Assembly (NCBI GenBank): GCA_947245585.1
Contig: CAMXPV010000025.1
Span: forward strand, 1-54,775
Length of the DNA stretch: 54,775 nucleotides
Direction of reading: 5' to 3'
From: an uncultured Lachnospiraceae bacterium
GTDB taxonomy: Bacteria; Bacillota; Clostridia; Lachnospirales; Lachnospiraceae
Notes under the pieces: model-generated
Seen by the model: only the letters and a program-made list of their open reading frames with translations
The model's database searches: none
What the model was told of the DNA's origin: nothing
In this document: piece by piece, positions 40,047 to 48,391 of the stretch
Numbering within the stretch: position 1 is the stretch's first letter
Layout: each line of letters starts with the position of its first letter
Program-made: the position numbers and the translations under genes

Positions 40047-40074
40047 CCCGTGGTAAACCGACCTTTCCCCAAAC

Positions 40075-40416
40075 CTACTCCTCTAAAATATTCTCATGCA
40101 GAATAAACACCCGGTAGTACAGCTGCAATGATTCCAACATCTCCTGCCTGTTTCTGCGAATCTCGCCCACCAGAAGTCCGCTGCTGATTTCGTCATAGAG
40201 AAGATCGTCCTCCTCTGCGTCCGTCTCCAGAGAAACGCTTCCGTCCTCCTCAAACACGATGGTAAAAATGCCGCCCACCTCCTCGGTGAACAGGACGCAG
40301 ATAATGTGCAGATCATCCTTGATGGACTGTGGAATCTTATCAAATTTTTCATTAAAGTAATATTTCTGCTCGTAGGCATTTGCACCACAGAGCACAATTC
40401 TCTTATCTTCTTCCAT
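40075..40416 (-). CDS. small conserved protein of unknown function (DUF6145-like)
   Basis: 113 residues from the ATG (MEEDKRIVLCGAN) after GCAGGAGAAG; the ATG eight codons upstream would overlap birA and has no ribosome binding site. The protein is acidic, soluble, with the features KYYFNEKFDKIPQSIKDDLHIICVLFTEEVGGIF and LLYDEISSGLL. This pattern resembles a family I recall in Lachnospiraceae as DUF6145, always near birA/dusB, but the name should be checked. Function unknown. It sits between birA and dusB in one operon. Confidence 0.75.
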   Translation of the reverse strand: MEEDKRIVLCGANAYEQKYYFNEKFDKIPQSIKDDLHIICVLFTEEVGGIFTIVFEEDGSVSLETDAEEDDLLYDEISSGLLVGEIRRNRQEMLESLQLYYRVFILHENILEE

Positions 40417-40432
40417 ACTGCTTCTCCTGCCG

Positions 40433-41440
40433 TCATACATACCCGTACAGACCCCTGACCGACACTTCCCCGGCGTAGACCAGAACGGTTTCCCCGTCCT
40501 CCTTCTCCACGATCAGCTCCCCCGTCTCGGTAATTCCCCGGGAAATGCCGGTGTACTCCCCCGCAGGGTCCAAAACACGCACGCTGGCATTTCTTCCGGC
40601 CAGACGGGACTCATAGGCCTCCTTTAACCCGGACAGGTCGAGGTCTCGTTCAAAAATCTCGTAGTCCTCCTCAAACCGCGCCAGAATCCGCTCTAACAGC
40701 GCCGCGCGGGAAATATGTCTCCCGGACTCTATCTTAAGCGAGGTGGCCGTCTCCCGGATCTCCTCGGGAAACTCCTCCGGGCTGTCCTGATTGACATTGA
40801 CGCCCACGCCGGCCACCATAAACTGAATCTCATTCATTTCCGGCGTCACGCTCAACTCCGTCAGGATCCCCACCACCTTTTTCCCGTTCACCACGATATC
40901 GTTTGGCCACTTAATGCCCGCCGGGAGTCCTGTGCTCTCCTGAATCGCCTCCGCAACGGCAAGGGCCATAACCAGAGTGATCATGGATGCCTTGTCGGGC
41001 GCAAACTTCGGCCTCACCATAATGGTGAAATAGACGGATTTTCCCGCAGGCGATTCCCAAGAACGGCCGCGGCGGCCCCTTCCGGCCGTCTGTCTCTCCG
41101 CCACCACCGTAGTCCCATGAGGCTCTCCCTCCTCCGCAAACCGCTTTGCGTCCGGGTTCGTGGAACCGGTCTCCTGAAAAAAATGAAGGTTTTGTCCCGC
41201 CCATTTCGTGCAAAGCCTGCTTAAGATTTCACTCCGGGAATAGACATCCTCCGGGCTTTCCACCAGACGATAGCCCTTGCGGGACACCGATTCAATCTGA
41301 TATCCCTCCTCCTTCAACTGGTTGATTACCTTCCAGACCGCCGTGCGGGAAACGCCGAGGCGGTCGCACAGCTGCTGTCCCGACACATAATCCTCACTGT
41401 TCCGCAGGCATGTCAAAATATCCGATCTGTCCGTCTTCAT
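40433..41440 (-). CDS. birA: bifunctional biotin operon repressor / biotin-[acetyl-CoA-carboxylase] ligase
   Basis: 335 residues. The N-terminal winged helix is at about 1-65 (GQQLCDRLGVSRTAVWKVINQLKEEGY). The ligase domain is at about 80-265 with GRGRRGRSW (biotinyl-AMP binding loop), KWPNDIVVNGKKVVGILTE and GVGVNVN. The C-terminal SH3-like domain is at about 275-335. It activates biotin with ATP and joins it to carboxylase carrier proteins; the winged helix implies it also represses biotin genes. ATG follows AGAGGATC. It follows argF by 15 bases. Confidence 0.95.
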   Translation of the reverse strand: MKTDRSDILTCLRNSEDYVSGQQLCDRLGVSRTAVWKVINQLKEEGYQIESVSRKGYRLVESPEDVYSRSEILSRLCTKWAGQNLHFFQETGSTNPDAKRFAEEGEPHGTTVVAERQTAGRGRRGRSWESPAGKSVYFTIMVRPKFAPDKASMITLVMALAVAEAIQESTGLPAGIKWPNDIVVNGKKVVGILTELSVTPEMNEIQFMVAGVGVNVNQDSPEEFPEEIRETATSLKIESGRHISRAALLERILARFEEDYEIFERDLDLSGLKEAYESRLAGRNASVRVLDPAGEYTGISRGITETGELIVEKEDGETVLVYAGEVSVRGLYGYV

Positions 41441-41455
41441 GATCCTCTTGCCTTC

Positions 41456-42466
41456 TTACCTGTTATCTTCCTGTCCGTACCCAAGCGTTACCGCCATCAC
41501 CGCCTTGATCGTGTGCATACGGTTCTCCGCCTCATCAAACACGATGGACTGCGGAGACTCAAAGACTTCGTCCGTCACTTCCAACTCCGCCATCCCATAC
41601 TTTTCGCCGATCTCTTTGCCAATCCCGGTCCTGTGATCGTGAAAGGCGGGCAGACAGTGCATGAACACCGCATCCTTGCCGGCCATAGCCATAGCCTTCG
41701 CGTTCACCTGATAGGGTGTCAAATCGTGCAGCCGCTCCTCCCATATGTGTTCCGGCTCTCCCATGGACACCCAAACGTCAGTGTAAACCACATCCGCTCC
41801 CGTCACACCTTCGGCCACATCCTCCGTCAGACGAATCGAACCGCCCGACTTTGCCGCAATCTCCTCACAGGTTTTTACCAAAGATTCTTCCGGGAAATAT
41901 TTTTTGTTCGTGCAGGCTGTAAAGTGCATTCCCATCTTCGCACAGGCCACCATCAGAGAGTTGCCCATGTTATAGCGGGCATCCCCCATGTAGGTCAGCT
42001 TTATGCCCTGCACGCGCCCGAAATGCTCCCGTATGGTCAGAAGATCCGCCAACATCTGGGTCGGATGAAACTCGTTGGTCAGCCCGTTCCAGACAGGCAC
42101 CCCAGCATATTTGGCAAGCTCTTCCACAATCTCCTGTCCGTAGCCCCGGTACTCAATGCCCTCATACATGCGTCCCAACACTCTGGCTGTGTCCGCTATG
42201 CTCTCCTTCTTGCCGATCTGGGAACCGGAGGGATCCAAATAGGTGCATCCCATACCCAGGTCGCGGGCCGCCACCTCGAAAGAGCAGCGGGTTCTGGTGC
42301 TGGTCTTCTCAAAGATCAACGCCACATTTTTTCCCCGGAGCTTGTCCGTCAAAATGCCCTTCTTTTTCTTATCCTTCAAATCCGCCGCCATGTCCAATAT
42401 GTATAAAATTTCCTCCGGCGTAAAATCCAGAAGCTTTAAAAAACTGCGTCCTTTCAGGTTCATCAT
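41456..42466 (-). CDS. argF: ornithine carbamoyltransferase
   Basis: 336 residues. The carbamoyl phosphate loop STRTRCSFE is at about 56-64, with [20 protein letters not shown] (about 125-144), [10 protein letters not shown] and the ornithine loop HCLPAFHD (about 275-282). It makes citrulline from ornithine and carbamoyl phosphate in arginine synthesis (or runs in reverse in the arginine deiminase pathway). Two ATG codons in a row begin the gene after AAGGGAG. Its leader holds a hairpin with an ARG-box-like core. Alone among arginine genes here. Confidence 0.94.
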   Translation of the reverse strand: MMNLKGRSFLKLLDFTPEEILYILDMAADLKDKKKKGILTDKLRGKNVALIFEKTSTRTRCSFEVAARDLGMGCTYLDPSGSQIGKKESIADTARVLGRMYEGIEYRGYGQEIVEELAKYAGVPVWNGLTNEFHPTQMLADLLTIREHFGRVQGIKLTYMGDARYNMGNSLMVACAKMGMHFTACTNKKYFPEESLVKTCEEIAAKSGGSIRLTEDVAEGVTGADVVYTDVWVSMGEPEHIWEERLHDLTPYQVNAKAMAMAGKDAVFMHCLPAFHDHRTGIGKEIGEKYGMAELEVTDEVFESPQSIVFDEAENRMHTIKAVMAVTLGYGQEDNR

Positions 42467-42494
42467 GCCATAATCTCCCTTATATTGTTGATAC

Positions 42495-42523
42495 CGAATA
42501 AGCAGACTCGGAATGCTTATTCG
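42495..42523 (-). promoter_or_regulatory. leader hairpin of argF with ARG-box-like core
   Basis: CGAATAAGC (42495-42503) pairs with GCTTATTCG (42515-42523). One arm contains GAATAAGCATTC on the minus strand (42511-42522), which fits the GAAT....ATTC form of ArgR sites. Lies about 30-70 bases before the argF start. It could act as operator, RNA hairpin or both. Confidence 0.4.
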
Positions 42524-42527
42524 CGCA

Positions 42528-42556
42528 AATAGGACGGTTCATGAAACCGCCCTGTC
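42528..42556 (-). terminator. hairpin between the SPFH gene and argF, probable terminator
   Basis: AGGACGGTT (42531-42539) pairs with AACCGCCCT (42545-42553) with one mismatch. Only a short T-run follows on the minus strand, so efficiency is uncertain. Confidence 0.45.
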
Positions 42557-42618
42557 GCTTATTTTGCCTGCTCTTTATCATTTTATCCCTAAATCCTATA
42601 TCAATAACGCCCGATATC

Positions 42619-43539
42619 TTACTTAAAAACTTCCTTCGCGGAAGCCGCAAGCCCGGCAAGTCCCTGAATCTCAGAGGGAATGATAATCTTCGTCGCCTGA
42701 CCGTCGGCCGCCTTCTCAAAGGCCTCCAGACTCTTGATCCGAAGCACCGCCTCGTCTGCGCCCGCCTCACGAATCATGCGGATACCGTCCGCCGTAGCCT
42801 TCTGCACCTTGAGAATTGCCTCAGCCTCACCTTCGGCCTCGCGGATCATCTTCTCCTTTTCAGCCTCCGCGCGCAGGATTGCGGACTGCTTCTCCGCCTC
42901 CGCCTCCAAAATCGCGGACTCCTTCTGTCCTTCCGCCACAAGAATGGTGGACTTCTTCTCACCTTCTGCACGCAGGATCGCTTCGCGTCGCTCGCGCTCC
43001 GCCTTCATCTGTTTCTCCATGGCATCCTGAATCGCCGCCGGGGGAATGATGTTCTTAAGCTCCACACGGTTTACCTTGATGCCCCAGGGATCTGTGGCAA
43101 TGTCAAGGGACGCGCGCATCTTGGTATTAATCACCTCTCTGGACGTCAGAGTCTGATCCAGCTCCATCTCACCGATGATGTTACGAAGGGTCGTGGCCGT
43201 CAAATTCTCGATCGCCATAATCGGATTCTCCACACCGTAGGCGAAAAGCTTGGGATCTGTAATCTGGAAAAACACTACCGTGTCAATCCGCATGGTAACG
43301 TTATCCTTTGTGATCACGGGCTGGGGCGCGAAATCCACCACCTGCTCCTTCAAAATCACCCTTTTTGCCACCGTATCAATGAAAGGCACCTTGATGTGCA
43401 GACCCACGGACCATGTCTGCTGATATGCGCCAAGCCGTTCCACCACGTAAGCGTGCGCCTGCGGCACGATCTTAATACAGGACATCAAAATAATTACGGC
43501 CAAAACCAAAACTACCACTAATGCAATCAATCCACCCAT
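42619..43539 (-). CDS. SPFH/band 7 (stomatin-type) membrane protein
   Basis: 306 residues. An N-terminal membrane helix (about 3-20, LIALVVVLVLAVIILMSCI) leads to the SPFH domain (25-180: IVPQAHAYVVERLGAYQQTWSVGLHIKVPF, LEVINTKM-type core, TDPWGIKVNRVELKNI). A long coiled coil rich in Ala, Glu and Lys follows (about 185-265, with repeats such as RAEGEKKSTILVAEGQKES). Such proteins form ring-like scaffolds at the membrane and usually pair with NfeD proteins; here the nfeD-like gene is 23 bases upstream. Role in membrane organisation is inferred from family. Confidence 0.92.
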   Translation of the reverse strand: MGGLIALVVVLVLAVIILMSCIKIVPQAHAYVVERLGAYQQTWSVGLHIKVPFIDTVAKRVILKEQVVDFAPQPVITKDNVTMRIDTVVFFQITDPKLFAYGVENPIMAIENLTATTLRNIIGEMELDQTLTSREVINTKMRASLDIATDPWGIKVNRVELKNIIPPAAIQDAMEKQMKAERERREAILRAEGEKKSTILVAEGQKESAILEAEAEKQSAILRAEAEKEKMIREAEGEAEAILKVQKATADGIRMIREAGADEAVLRIKSLEAFEKAADGQATKIIIPSEIQGLAGLAASAKEVFK

Positions 43540-43562
43540 TTTATACTCCTTTTCTGAAGCAT

Positions 43563-44018
43563 TTACTGCTCCACCTTTTCTCTCACTATCAGCTTCACGC
43601 CGTCTATGGCGAGCACAATCACCACCGCTCCCACGGGCAGCGCCACTTCATCCCGCTCTGATCTGGCCGACCACTCCATACCGCCCACGTTGACCTGACC
43701 GATCCCCTGCAGATTGTCGATCTCGCTGATCACTATGGCCTGCCGGCCCACAAGGCTCTCCGCGTTTGTGCGCACCCGGTCTTTGTTAAAATATTTTACC
43801 GCAAGGGGCCTTGTAAAATACAATAACAGCGCCGAAACCACAAGAAACAGGATCACCTGAACCGTAATCGGCATATGGAACAGGGATGCCAACGTAGCCA
43901 CCAATGCACCGCCCGCGAACCAGACGGTGGTGAGTCCCATCGTGGCAAGTTCTATCACTACGAGCGCCACAAGAACAACCAACCAGACTACCGTCATGTT
44001 TATTGCCTGAATATCCAT
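43563..44018 (-). CDS. NfeD family membrane protein
   Basis: 151 residues, ATG (MDIQAINMTVVWL) after GGGAGGAAG; a longer reading to 44093 was rejected. Membrane helices at about 9-28, 35-52 and 56-74 precede a C-terminal OB-fold domain (about 95-150, with SLVGRQAIVISEI, GQVNVGGMEWSARSE and VGAVVIVLAIDGVKLIV). NfeD proteins partner with SPFH scaffolds, in this case the product of the next gene. Confidence 0.9.
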   Translation of the reverse strand: MDIQAINMTVVWLVVLVALVVIELATMGLTTVWFAGGALVATLASLFHMPITVQVILFLVVSALLLYFTRPLAVKYFNKDRVRTNAESLVGRQAIVISEIDNLQGIGQVNVGGMEWSARSERDEVALPVGAVVIVLAIDGVKLIVREKVEQ

Positions 44019-44098
44019 CTCTCTCACTTCCTCCCTGCCGCTTATGCTTTTACCATCATACAATATTATGCTCGATGTGACAAGGATTATCATTCACG

Positions 44099-44154
44099 GT
44101 TCAGCCCTCAGTTCAGCCCACGCCCATTCGCAGTTCAGCTCACGCCCATTCGCA
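44099..44154. repeat. tandem 22-bp repeat, about two and a half copies
   Basis: Two copies of GTTCAGC(C/T)CACGCCCATTCGCA stand at 44111-44132 and 44133-44154 with one difference, preceded by a partial copy at 44099-44110. They lie between the cell wall hydrolase and the nfeD-like gene. Confidence 0.8.
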
Positions 44155-44185
44155 AAACGCGCCTGCCGAACTTCTTTTCACGCTG

Positions 44186-45247
44186 TTACCAGAAGACCTG
44201 TCGGTCGATCAGCAGACCCTCGTGGTTCCCGGCGCGACGGAAATGGGTCGCATCACCCACGTTCGTCTCGCCGTTTATCGCCGCCCTGGCCGCTTGCCAA
44301 CATTCCTCCGGTATATCGCCGCCGTAGACCCTCGCCACCTTGCCGTTCATGGCCGGCGTAAACTGTCCGGAAGCGAATATAACACCCGATATTGTATTGG
44401 GATATGCACCGCTTCTAACCCGGTTCATCACCACCGCGCCCACTGCAAGCTTTCCGTTATAGGTCTCTATGCCGGCTTCACAGAAAATCAACGCTGCAAG
44501 CAGTCTGGTGTCATCACCGCCCACCACCACTGCGCCTCTGTTGGCAGTCAGCTTCGCCTGACGTTCCTCTTCTTCCCTCTTATTGATCGCTATGAGAGTC
44601 TCCCCTTCGTCAATATGGAAATCCACGTCCACATACTCAGAAGAGACATATCCGGTCTCTCCCTCATAATCGACGCTGATCCACTGGTCGTCCAACTGTT
44701 CTATGATTTCCAGTTCCTCGTCCCTTGGAATATAACCGATCGCCTCCGCATCGGTCTCCGGCTCCTGCCTCACACAGAGCGTATCCGTCTCAATCTGTAC
44801 GATGAGGTTTCCCACTTCCTCCGCGAGGGCCTCCGCATCCTCCCCGAAAAGTAGGTAGTCATCGTTGGCCCATCCCACAAGATCGCCGCTGCGAAGCCTT
44901 GTCCAACCATCTTTTCTCTCCAATATTCTGCCGCCGCAGTCCTTGTAGAGCAGGCCAACCTTTTCAGATTCCTCATTGGCCTCCTCACGCACATTCATGG
45001 CTATCTGCACATTGGCCATAACCAGATCCGTTTCCCTCTGCCCGCCGTCTGCCTGCGAAAGTTCGGTCAGCTCCCGGATCATCTCCTCATCTCTCTCCTT
45101 TACAGACGGATCAACGAACTGAGCCACGCCCACATTCAAAGAATCCAAATAATCCTTTCTGTTGGTGGCCTCGGCCTCCAGAGACAAACCGCATAAACTG
45201 ATTCCGAAAATCAGACAGGCAAGCAGAAGTCTATACCTTCTCAGCAT
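44186..45247 (-). CDS. secreted cell wall hydrolase (SleB type) with two SH3 domains
   Basis: 353 residues, ATG (MLRRYRLLLACLIF) 7 bases after GGAGGG. A signal peptide is at residues 1-27 (cleavage near SLEAEA). A helical segment is followed by two bacterial SH3 domains at about 80-135 (IAMNVREEANEESEKVGLLY) and about 140-205 (DTLCVRQEPETDAEAIGYIP). The C-terminal Hydrolase_2 domain is at about 240-353 (LLAALIFCEAGIETYNGKLAVGAVVMNRVRSGAYPNTISGVIF), the family of the spore cortex lytic enzyme SleB. It should cut peptidoglycan glycan strands outside the cell. WalR-like boxes in its leader suggest control by cell wall homeostasis. Confidence 0.92.
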   Translation of the reverse strand: MLRRYRLLLACLIFGISLCGLSLEAEATNRKDYLDSLNVGVAQFVDPSVKERDEEMIRELTELSQADGGQRETDLVMANVQIAMNVREEANEESEKVGLLYKDCGGRILERKDGWTRLRSGDLVGWANDDYLLFGEDAEALAEEVGNLIVQIETDTLCVRQEPETDAEAIGYIPRDEELEIIEQLDDQWISVDYEGETGYVSSEYVDVDFHIDEGETLIAINKREEEERQAKLTANRGAVVVGGDDTRLLAALIFCEAGIETYNGKLAVGAVVMNRVRSGAYPNTISGVIFASGQFTPAMNGKVARVYGGDIPEECWQAARAAINGETNVGDATHFRRAGNHEGLLIDRQVFW

Positions 45248-45317
45248 AAACATCCCTCCATCTTTCTCCATACAGGAAGCATTTCGCTCCCATATAATCA
45301 AAAGATTGTCCAAGATT

Positions 45318-45334
45318 GTTACAAAATTGTTACA
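45318..45334 (-). promoter_or_regulatory. WalR-like box downstream of the hydrolase promoter
   Basis: Minus strand: TGTAAC-AATTT-TGTAAC, which fits the WalR (YycF) consensus TGTWAH-N5-TGTWAH at both half-sites. Lies about 10-30 bases past the predicted transcript start, a place suited to repression. A second, one-mismatch copy (TGTAAA-AAAAT-AGTAAC) lies upstream of the promoter at about 45420-45436. Confidence 0.55.
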
Positions 45335-45353
45335 TTTTGATTAAGTATGGATT

Positions 45354-45382
45354 ATTTTAACAAAACGCCTATTCTTTGTCAA
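45354..45382 (-). promoter_or_regulatory. sigma-A promoter of the cell wall hydrolase gene
   Basis: Minus strand: TTGACA (45377-45382), 17-base spacer, TAAAAT (45354-45359). Leader of about 100 bases. Confidence 0.8.
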
Positions 45383-45458
45383 GTTTATACAATTTGACTC
45401 TGATTTATCTCAATATTTTGTTACTATTTTTTTACAAAACACAAGATCTTCCGACAGT

Positions 45459-46253
45459 TTACAACTTCTGGGATTTTTCAACCGTGGCAAGCAGGGCATC
45501 CATCACCGCACCGCGAAAACCCGCTTCCTCCAAAACACGTACCCCCTCTATGGTGGTGCCGCCCGGAGAACAGACCATATCTTTCAGCTCGCCGGGATGT
45601 TTTCCCGTCTCAAGCATAAGCTTCGCACTGCCGCATACCGCCTGCGCCGCAAATTCATAAGCCTGCGCCCTCGGCATACCTGCCGCCACGCCTGCATCTG
45701 CCATCGCTTCAATAAAAAGAAATACATATGCCGGAGAGGAACCGCTCACCGCTCCCACGGCATCCATCAGCCGCTCCTCCACCAGACTGGCTTTCCCAAA
45801 GCTCTCCATCAGGCGAAGGCTGTACCGCATCTCCTCCTCCGACACCGCCGCATTCGCGCAGACACCCGTGCACCCTTCTCCCACAAGAGCCGGCGTATTC
45901 GGCATACAGCGGATCAGTTTCACCTTTCTGCCAAAGGCTTCCTCCAGCCAATTCAAGGTTTTACCCGCCGCAATGCTGATGATCAGCGTGTCCGGCTGCA
46001 CCACATCCCGGATCTCTCTGATTACCCCCTCCAAAAACTGAGGTTTCACTGCCAGGACCAACGTCTGGCAACCGGAAGCCACCGCCACATTGGAAGCCAC
46101 CGCATCAATCCCGAACTCCTTTTGTACCGCCTCCAATGTCTTTTGCGTCTTCGCACTGCCACAGATATCCTGCGCTGACACAATGCCTTTCTCCAACATA
46201 CCGCCGATGATGGCGCGCGCCATGTTACCCAATCCGATAAACCCAATTTTCAT
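45459..46253 (-). CDS. proC: pyrroline-5-carboxylate reductase
   Basis: 264 residues, ATG (MKIGFIGLGNMARAI) after AAGGAGGG; a longer reading to 46292 was rejected. N-terminal NAD(P)-binding fold (GFIGLGNMARAIIGG), LAVKPQFLEGVI, IRCMPNTPALVGEGC, and the C-terminal dimerisation domain with GSSPAYVFLFIEAMADAGVAAGM and LKDMVCSPGGTTIEGV. It catalyses the last step of proline synthesis. Monocistronic by spacing, with 177 bases upstream holding a 16-base-period direct repeat of CATTTACATTTTTT (46274-46303). Confidence 0.95.
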   Translation of the reverse strand: MKIGFIGLGNMARAIIGGMLEKGIVSAQDICGSAKTQKTLEAVQKEFGIDAVASNVAVASGCQTLVLAVKPQFLEGVIREIRDVVQPDTLIISIAAGKTLNWLEEAFGRKVKLIRCMPNTPALVGEGCTGVCANAAVSEEEMRYSLRLMESFGKASLVEERLMDAVGAVSGSSPAYVFLFIEAMADAGVAAGMPRAQAYEFAAQAVCGSAKLMLETGKHPGELKDMVCSPGGTTIEGVRVLEEAGFRGAVMDALLATVEKSQKL

Positions 46254-46430
46254 ATGATCCCTCCTTAAATCTACATTTACATTTTTTACCATTTACATTT
46301 TTTGCCTCGCATTATATATCGTTTGTTATTTTATTCGATTTTTCGCAATTATTCGATGTTCTTCAACGATTCGCACGGAACCGGCGCACTTTTTCTCTCT
46401 CTTCGCTTTCAGCAATTTCCAAAAATTAAA

Positions 46431-47231
46431 TCATGATTTATCACTTCTTCTCTGTCGCGAAGCCTCAAATAACAGCACCGAAGATGCCACGGCCGCATTG
46501 AGGGATTCTACTCTCCCCTCCATGGGAATGTGTATCCGCGCGTCTGCACAGGCCGCCGTCTCCTCCCGCAGACCGTTCGCTTCATTCCCGATCAGAAAGG
46601 CTGTCCCCTTCCGATAATCATAAGCGTCATAGGCCGCCGTGCCTCCCAGGTGAGCCGCATAGACGGAAACGCCCGTTTCCCGTATCCTCTTTATAATAGA
46701 AGAAAGGTCTTCCGCATAGAGAAAAGGCACCCGGTAAATGGAACCCATGGTGGAGCGAATCGTCTTCGGATTGTAAACATCCGCCGTCCTGCTGCTCATG
46801 ATCACGCCGTCTGCCCCCGCCGCCTCCGCCGTCCGGAAGATGGTTCCCAGATTTCCCGGGTCCTGGATATCCTCCAGTACAATCAATAACGGTTGTTTTT
46901 TATTTTTGTCCCGCAGGATTTCTTCTATATGATACTGCTGCTGCCGCACAAGGCAGAGAATTCCCTGCGGTGTCTTTGTGTCCGACATTTTCACAAACAC
47001 CTCGTCTGACACCGTCTCACAGGAAAGCCCCGCAAGTTTTTCACCATACTGCCCATACATCTGCGCTGCCGCGCTCTGCGCCAGATATACGCGGCTGATC
47101 CGCTCCGTCGGCGCCTCGCCAAACATTTTTGGCCCCTCTACGATAAAAAGCCCCTGTTTGTCCCGCTCCTTCTTCTTTGCGGCGAGAGCTGCGACCGCTT
47201 TGATTTCCTTGTTATGTAAACTTGTTATCAT
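46431..47231 (-). CDS. TrmH/SpoU family RNA 2'-O-methyltransferase
   Basis: 266 residues, ATG (MITSLHNKEIKAV) after GGAGCG; an ATG four codons upstream is possible. The N-terminal RNA-binding domain is at about 1-95 (substrate-binding L30-like). The SPOUT domain is at about 110-262 with motif 1 LEDIQDPGNLGTIFRTAEA, motif 2 FLIGNEANGL and motif 3 IPMEGRVESLNAAVASSVLLFEA, which form the knotted SAM site. It methylates a ribose in rRNA or tRNA; the exact site cannot be told. No clear terminator was seen after it. Confidence 0.93.
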   Translation of the reverse strand: MITSLHNKEIKAVAALAAKKKERDKQGLFIVEGPKMFGEAPTERISRVYLAQSAAAQMYGQYGEKLAGLSCETVSDEVFVKMSDTKTPQGILCLVRQQQYHIEEILRDKNKKQPLLIVLEDIQDPGNLGTIFRTAEAAGADGVIMSSRTADVYNPKTIRSTMGSIYRVPFLYAEDLSSIIKRIRETGVSVYAAHLGGTAAYDAYDYRKGTAFLIGNEANGLREETAACADARIHIPMEGRVESLNAAVASSVLLFEASRQRRSDKS

Positions 47232-47268
47232 TTTTCGCTCCATGTGGCAAGTCTGCTTATACGCAAAT

Positions 47269-47300
47269 GTTCCCCGCAGGATAAAACATCCGCGGGGAAC
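47269..47300 (-). terminator. hairpin after pfkA, possible terminator
   Basis: Perfect 9-bp stem GTTCCCCGC (47269-47277) / GCGGGGAAC (47292-47300), 14-base loop. The minus-strand tail is ATTTGCG, so the T-run is poor. It lies 18-50 bases past the pfkA stop and before the methyltransferase gene. Confidence 0.5.
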
Positions 47301-47317
47301 GCATCAACCGTAATAAA

Positions 47318-48286
47318 CTATAAAATCTTCGACATCTCAAAAGCGTATTCGGGAATCCCCTTCTGCATGTTGAGCGCTTCCTCAATATCAAAATCCAGGA
47401 ACTCGCCGTGCTGATATCCCACCACGCGGTTGGTCTTTCCCTCACAAAGAATATCCGCCGCATAGCAGCCCATGATGGAAGCATAGTAGCGGTCCTTACA
47501 GGTGGGCGAACCGCCGCGCTGCATGTAGCCCAGAATCGTCGCTCTCGTCTCAATGCCTGTAGCCGCCTCAATACGTCTCGCCATGGAAGTTGAATGCCCG
47601 ATCCCCTCCGCGTTGATAATCAGATGATGGGTCTTACCCTTTTTCCTGTTGGCAATAATATTGTTAATGATCTGCTGCTCATTGTAGTCATATTTCTCCG
47701 GAAGAAGAATGTCTTCCGCACCGTTGGAAATACCGCACCACAGAGCGATATAGCCTGCATTTCTACCCATAACTTCAATGATACTGCACCTTTCATGGGA
47801 AGACGAGGTGTCTCTGACTTTGTCAATCGCCTGCATGGCCGTGTTGATCGCCGTATCAAATCCGATGGTATACTCGGTACAGGCAATATCCAGATCGATC
47901 GTGCCCGGCAGACCTATGGTGTTGATCCCATGTCTGGAAAGAGCCTGCGCGCCGCGGTATGAGCCGTCACCGCCGATCACCACAAGCCCGTCGATCCCAT
48001 GTTTATGGCAGATCTCCGCGCCCTTCTGCTGTCCCTCTTCCGTCCGGAACTCATGGCAGCGCGCGGTACCCAGAATCGTTCCGCCACGCTGGATGGTGTC
48101 CGAAACCGACCACTTTTCCATGTCTATAATCTCTTCATTCAAGAGACCCTGATATCCCTTCTTGATTCCCTTAACCTTGACCCCGTTAGCGATTCCCTTT
48201 CTGACCACTGCACGGATCGCCGCATTCATACCCGGCGCATCCCCTCCGCTGGTCAGTACGCCGATTGTTTTGATCTGCTTCGCCAT
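47318..48286 (-). CDS. pfkA: ATP-dependent 6-phosphofructokinase
   Basis: 322 residues from ATG (MAKQIKTIGVLTSGG). GVLTSGGDAPGMNAAIRA binds ATP. VIGGDGSYRGA has the Gly expected of ATP-dependent rather than PPi-dependent enzymes. The catalytic loop reads LPGTIDLDI, where the usual form is TIDND; the catalytic Asp and the second Asp are kept while the Asn between them is Leu. MGRNAGYIALW and GYMQRGGSPTCKDR follow. It phosphorylates fructose 6-phosphate in glycolysis. The ribosome binding site is less clear than at neighbouring genes. Confidence 0.95.
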   Translation of the reverse strand: MAKQIKTIGVLTSGGDAPGMNAAIRAVVRKGIANGVKVKGIKKGYQGLLNEEIIDMEKWSVSDTIQRGGTILGTARCHEFRTEEGQQKGAEICHKHGIDGLVVIGGDGSYRGAQALSRHGINTIGLPGTIDLDIACTEYTIGFDTAINTAMQAIDKVRDTSSSHERCSIIEVMGRNAGYIALWCGISNGAEDILLPEKYDYNEQQIINNIIANRKKGKTHHLIINAEGIGHSTSMARRIEAATGIETRATILGYMQRGGSPTCKDRYYASIMGCYAADILCEGKTNRVVGYQHGEFLDFDIEEALNMQKGIPEYAFEMSKIL

Positions 48287-48391
48287 TCCGATACCCACAC
48301 CTTTCTGCCGCTCCAAACGCACTGTTTCCCGCCCGCAGGCAAAATTATCCTGTTCCCATTTTACTCCATTATAAATAGATTTTCAACGATT

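Noticed and set aside
42480..42770. A 96-codon minus-strand frame overlapping the 3' end of the SPFH gene and the argF leader
   Set aside because: Arg-rich frame overlapping the SPFH coding region in another frame and then a hairpin region; no ribosome binding site.
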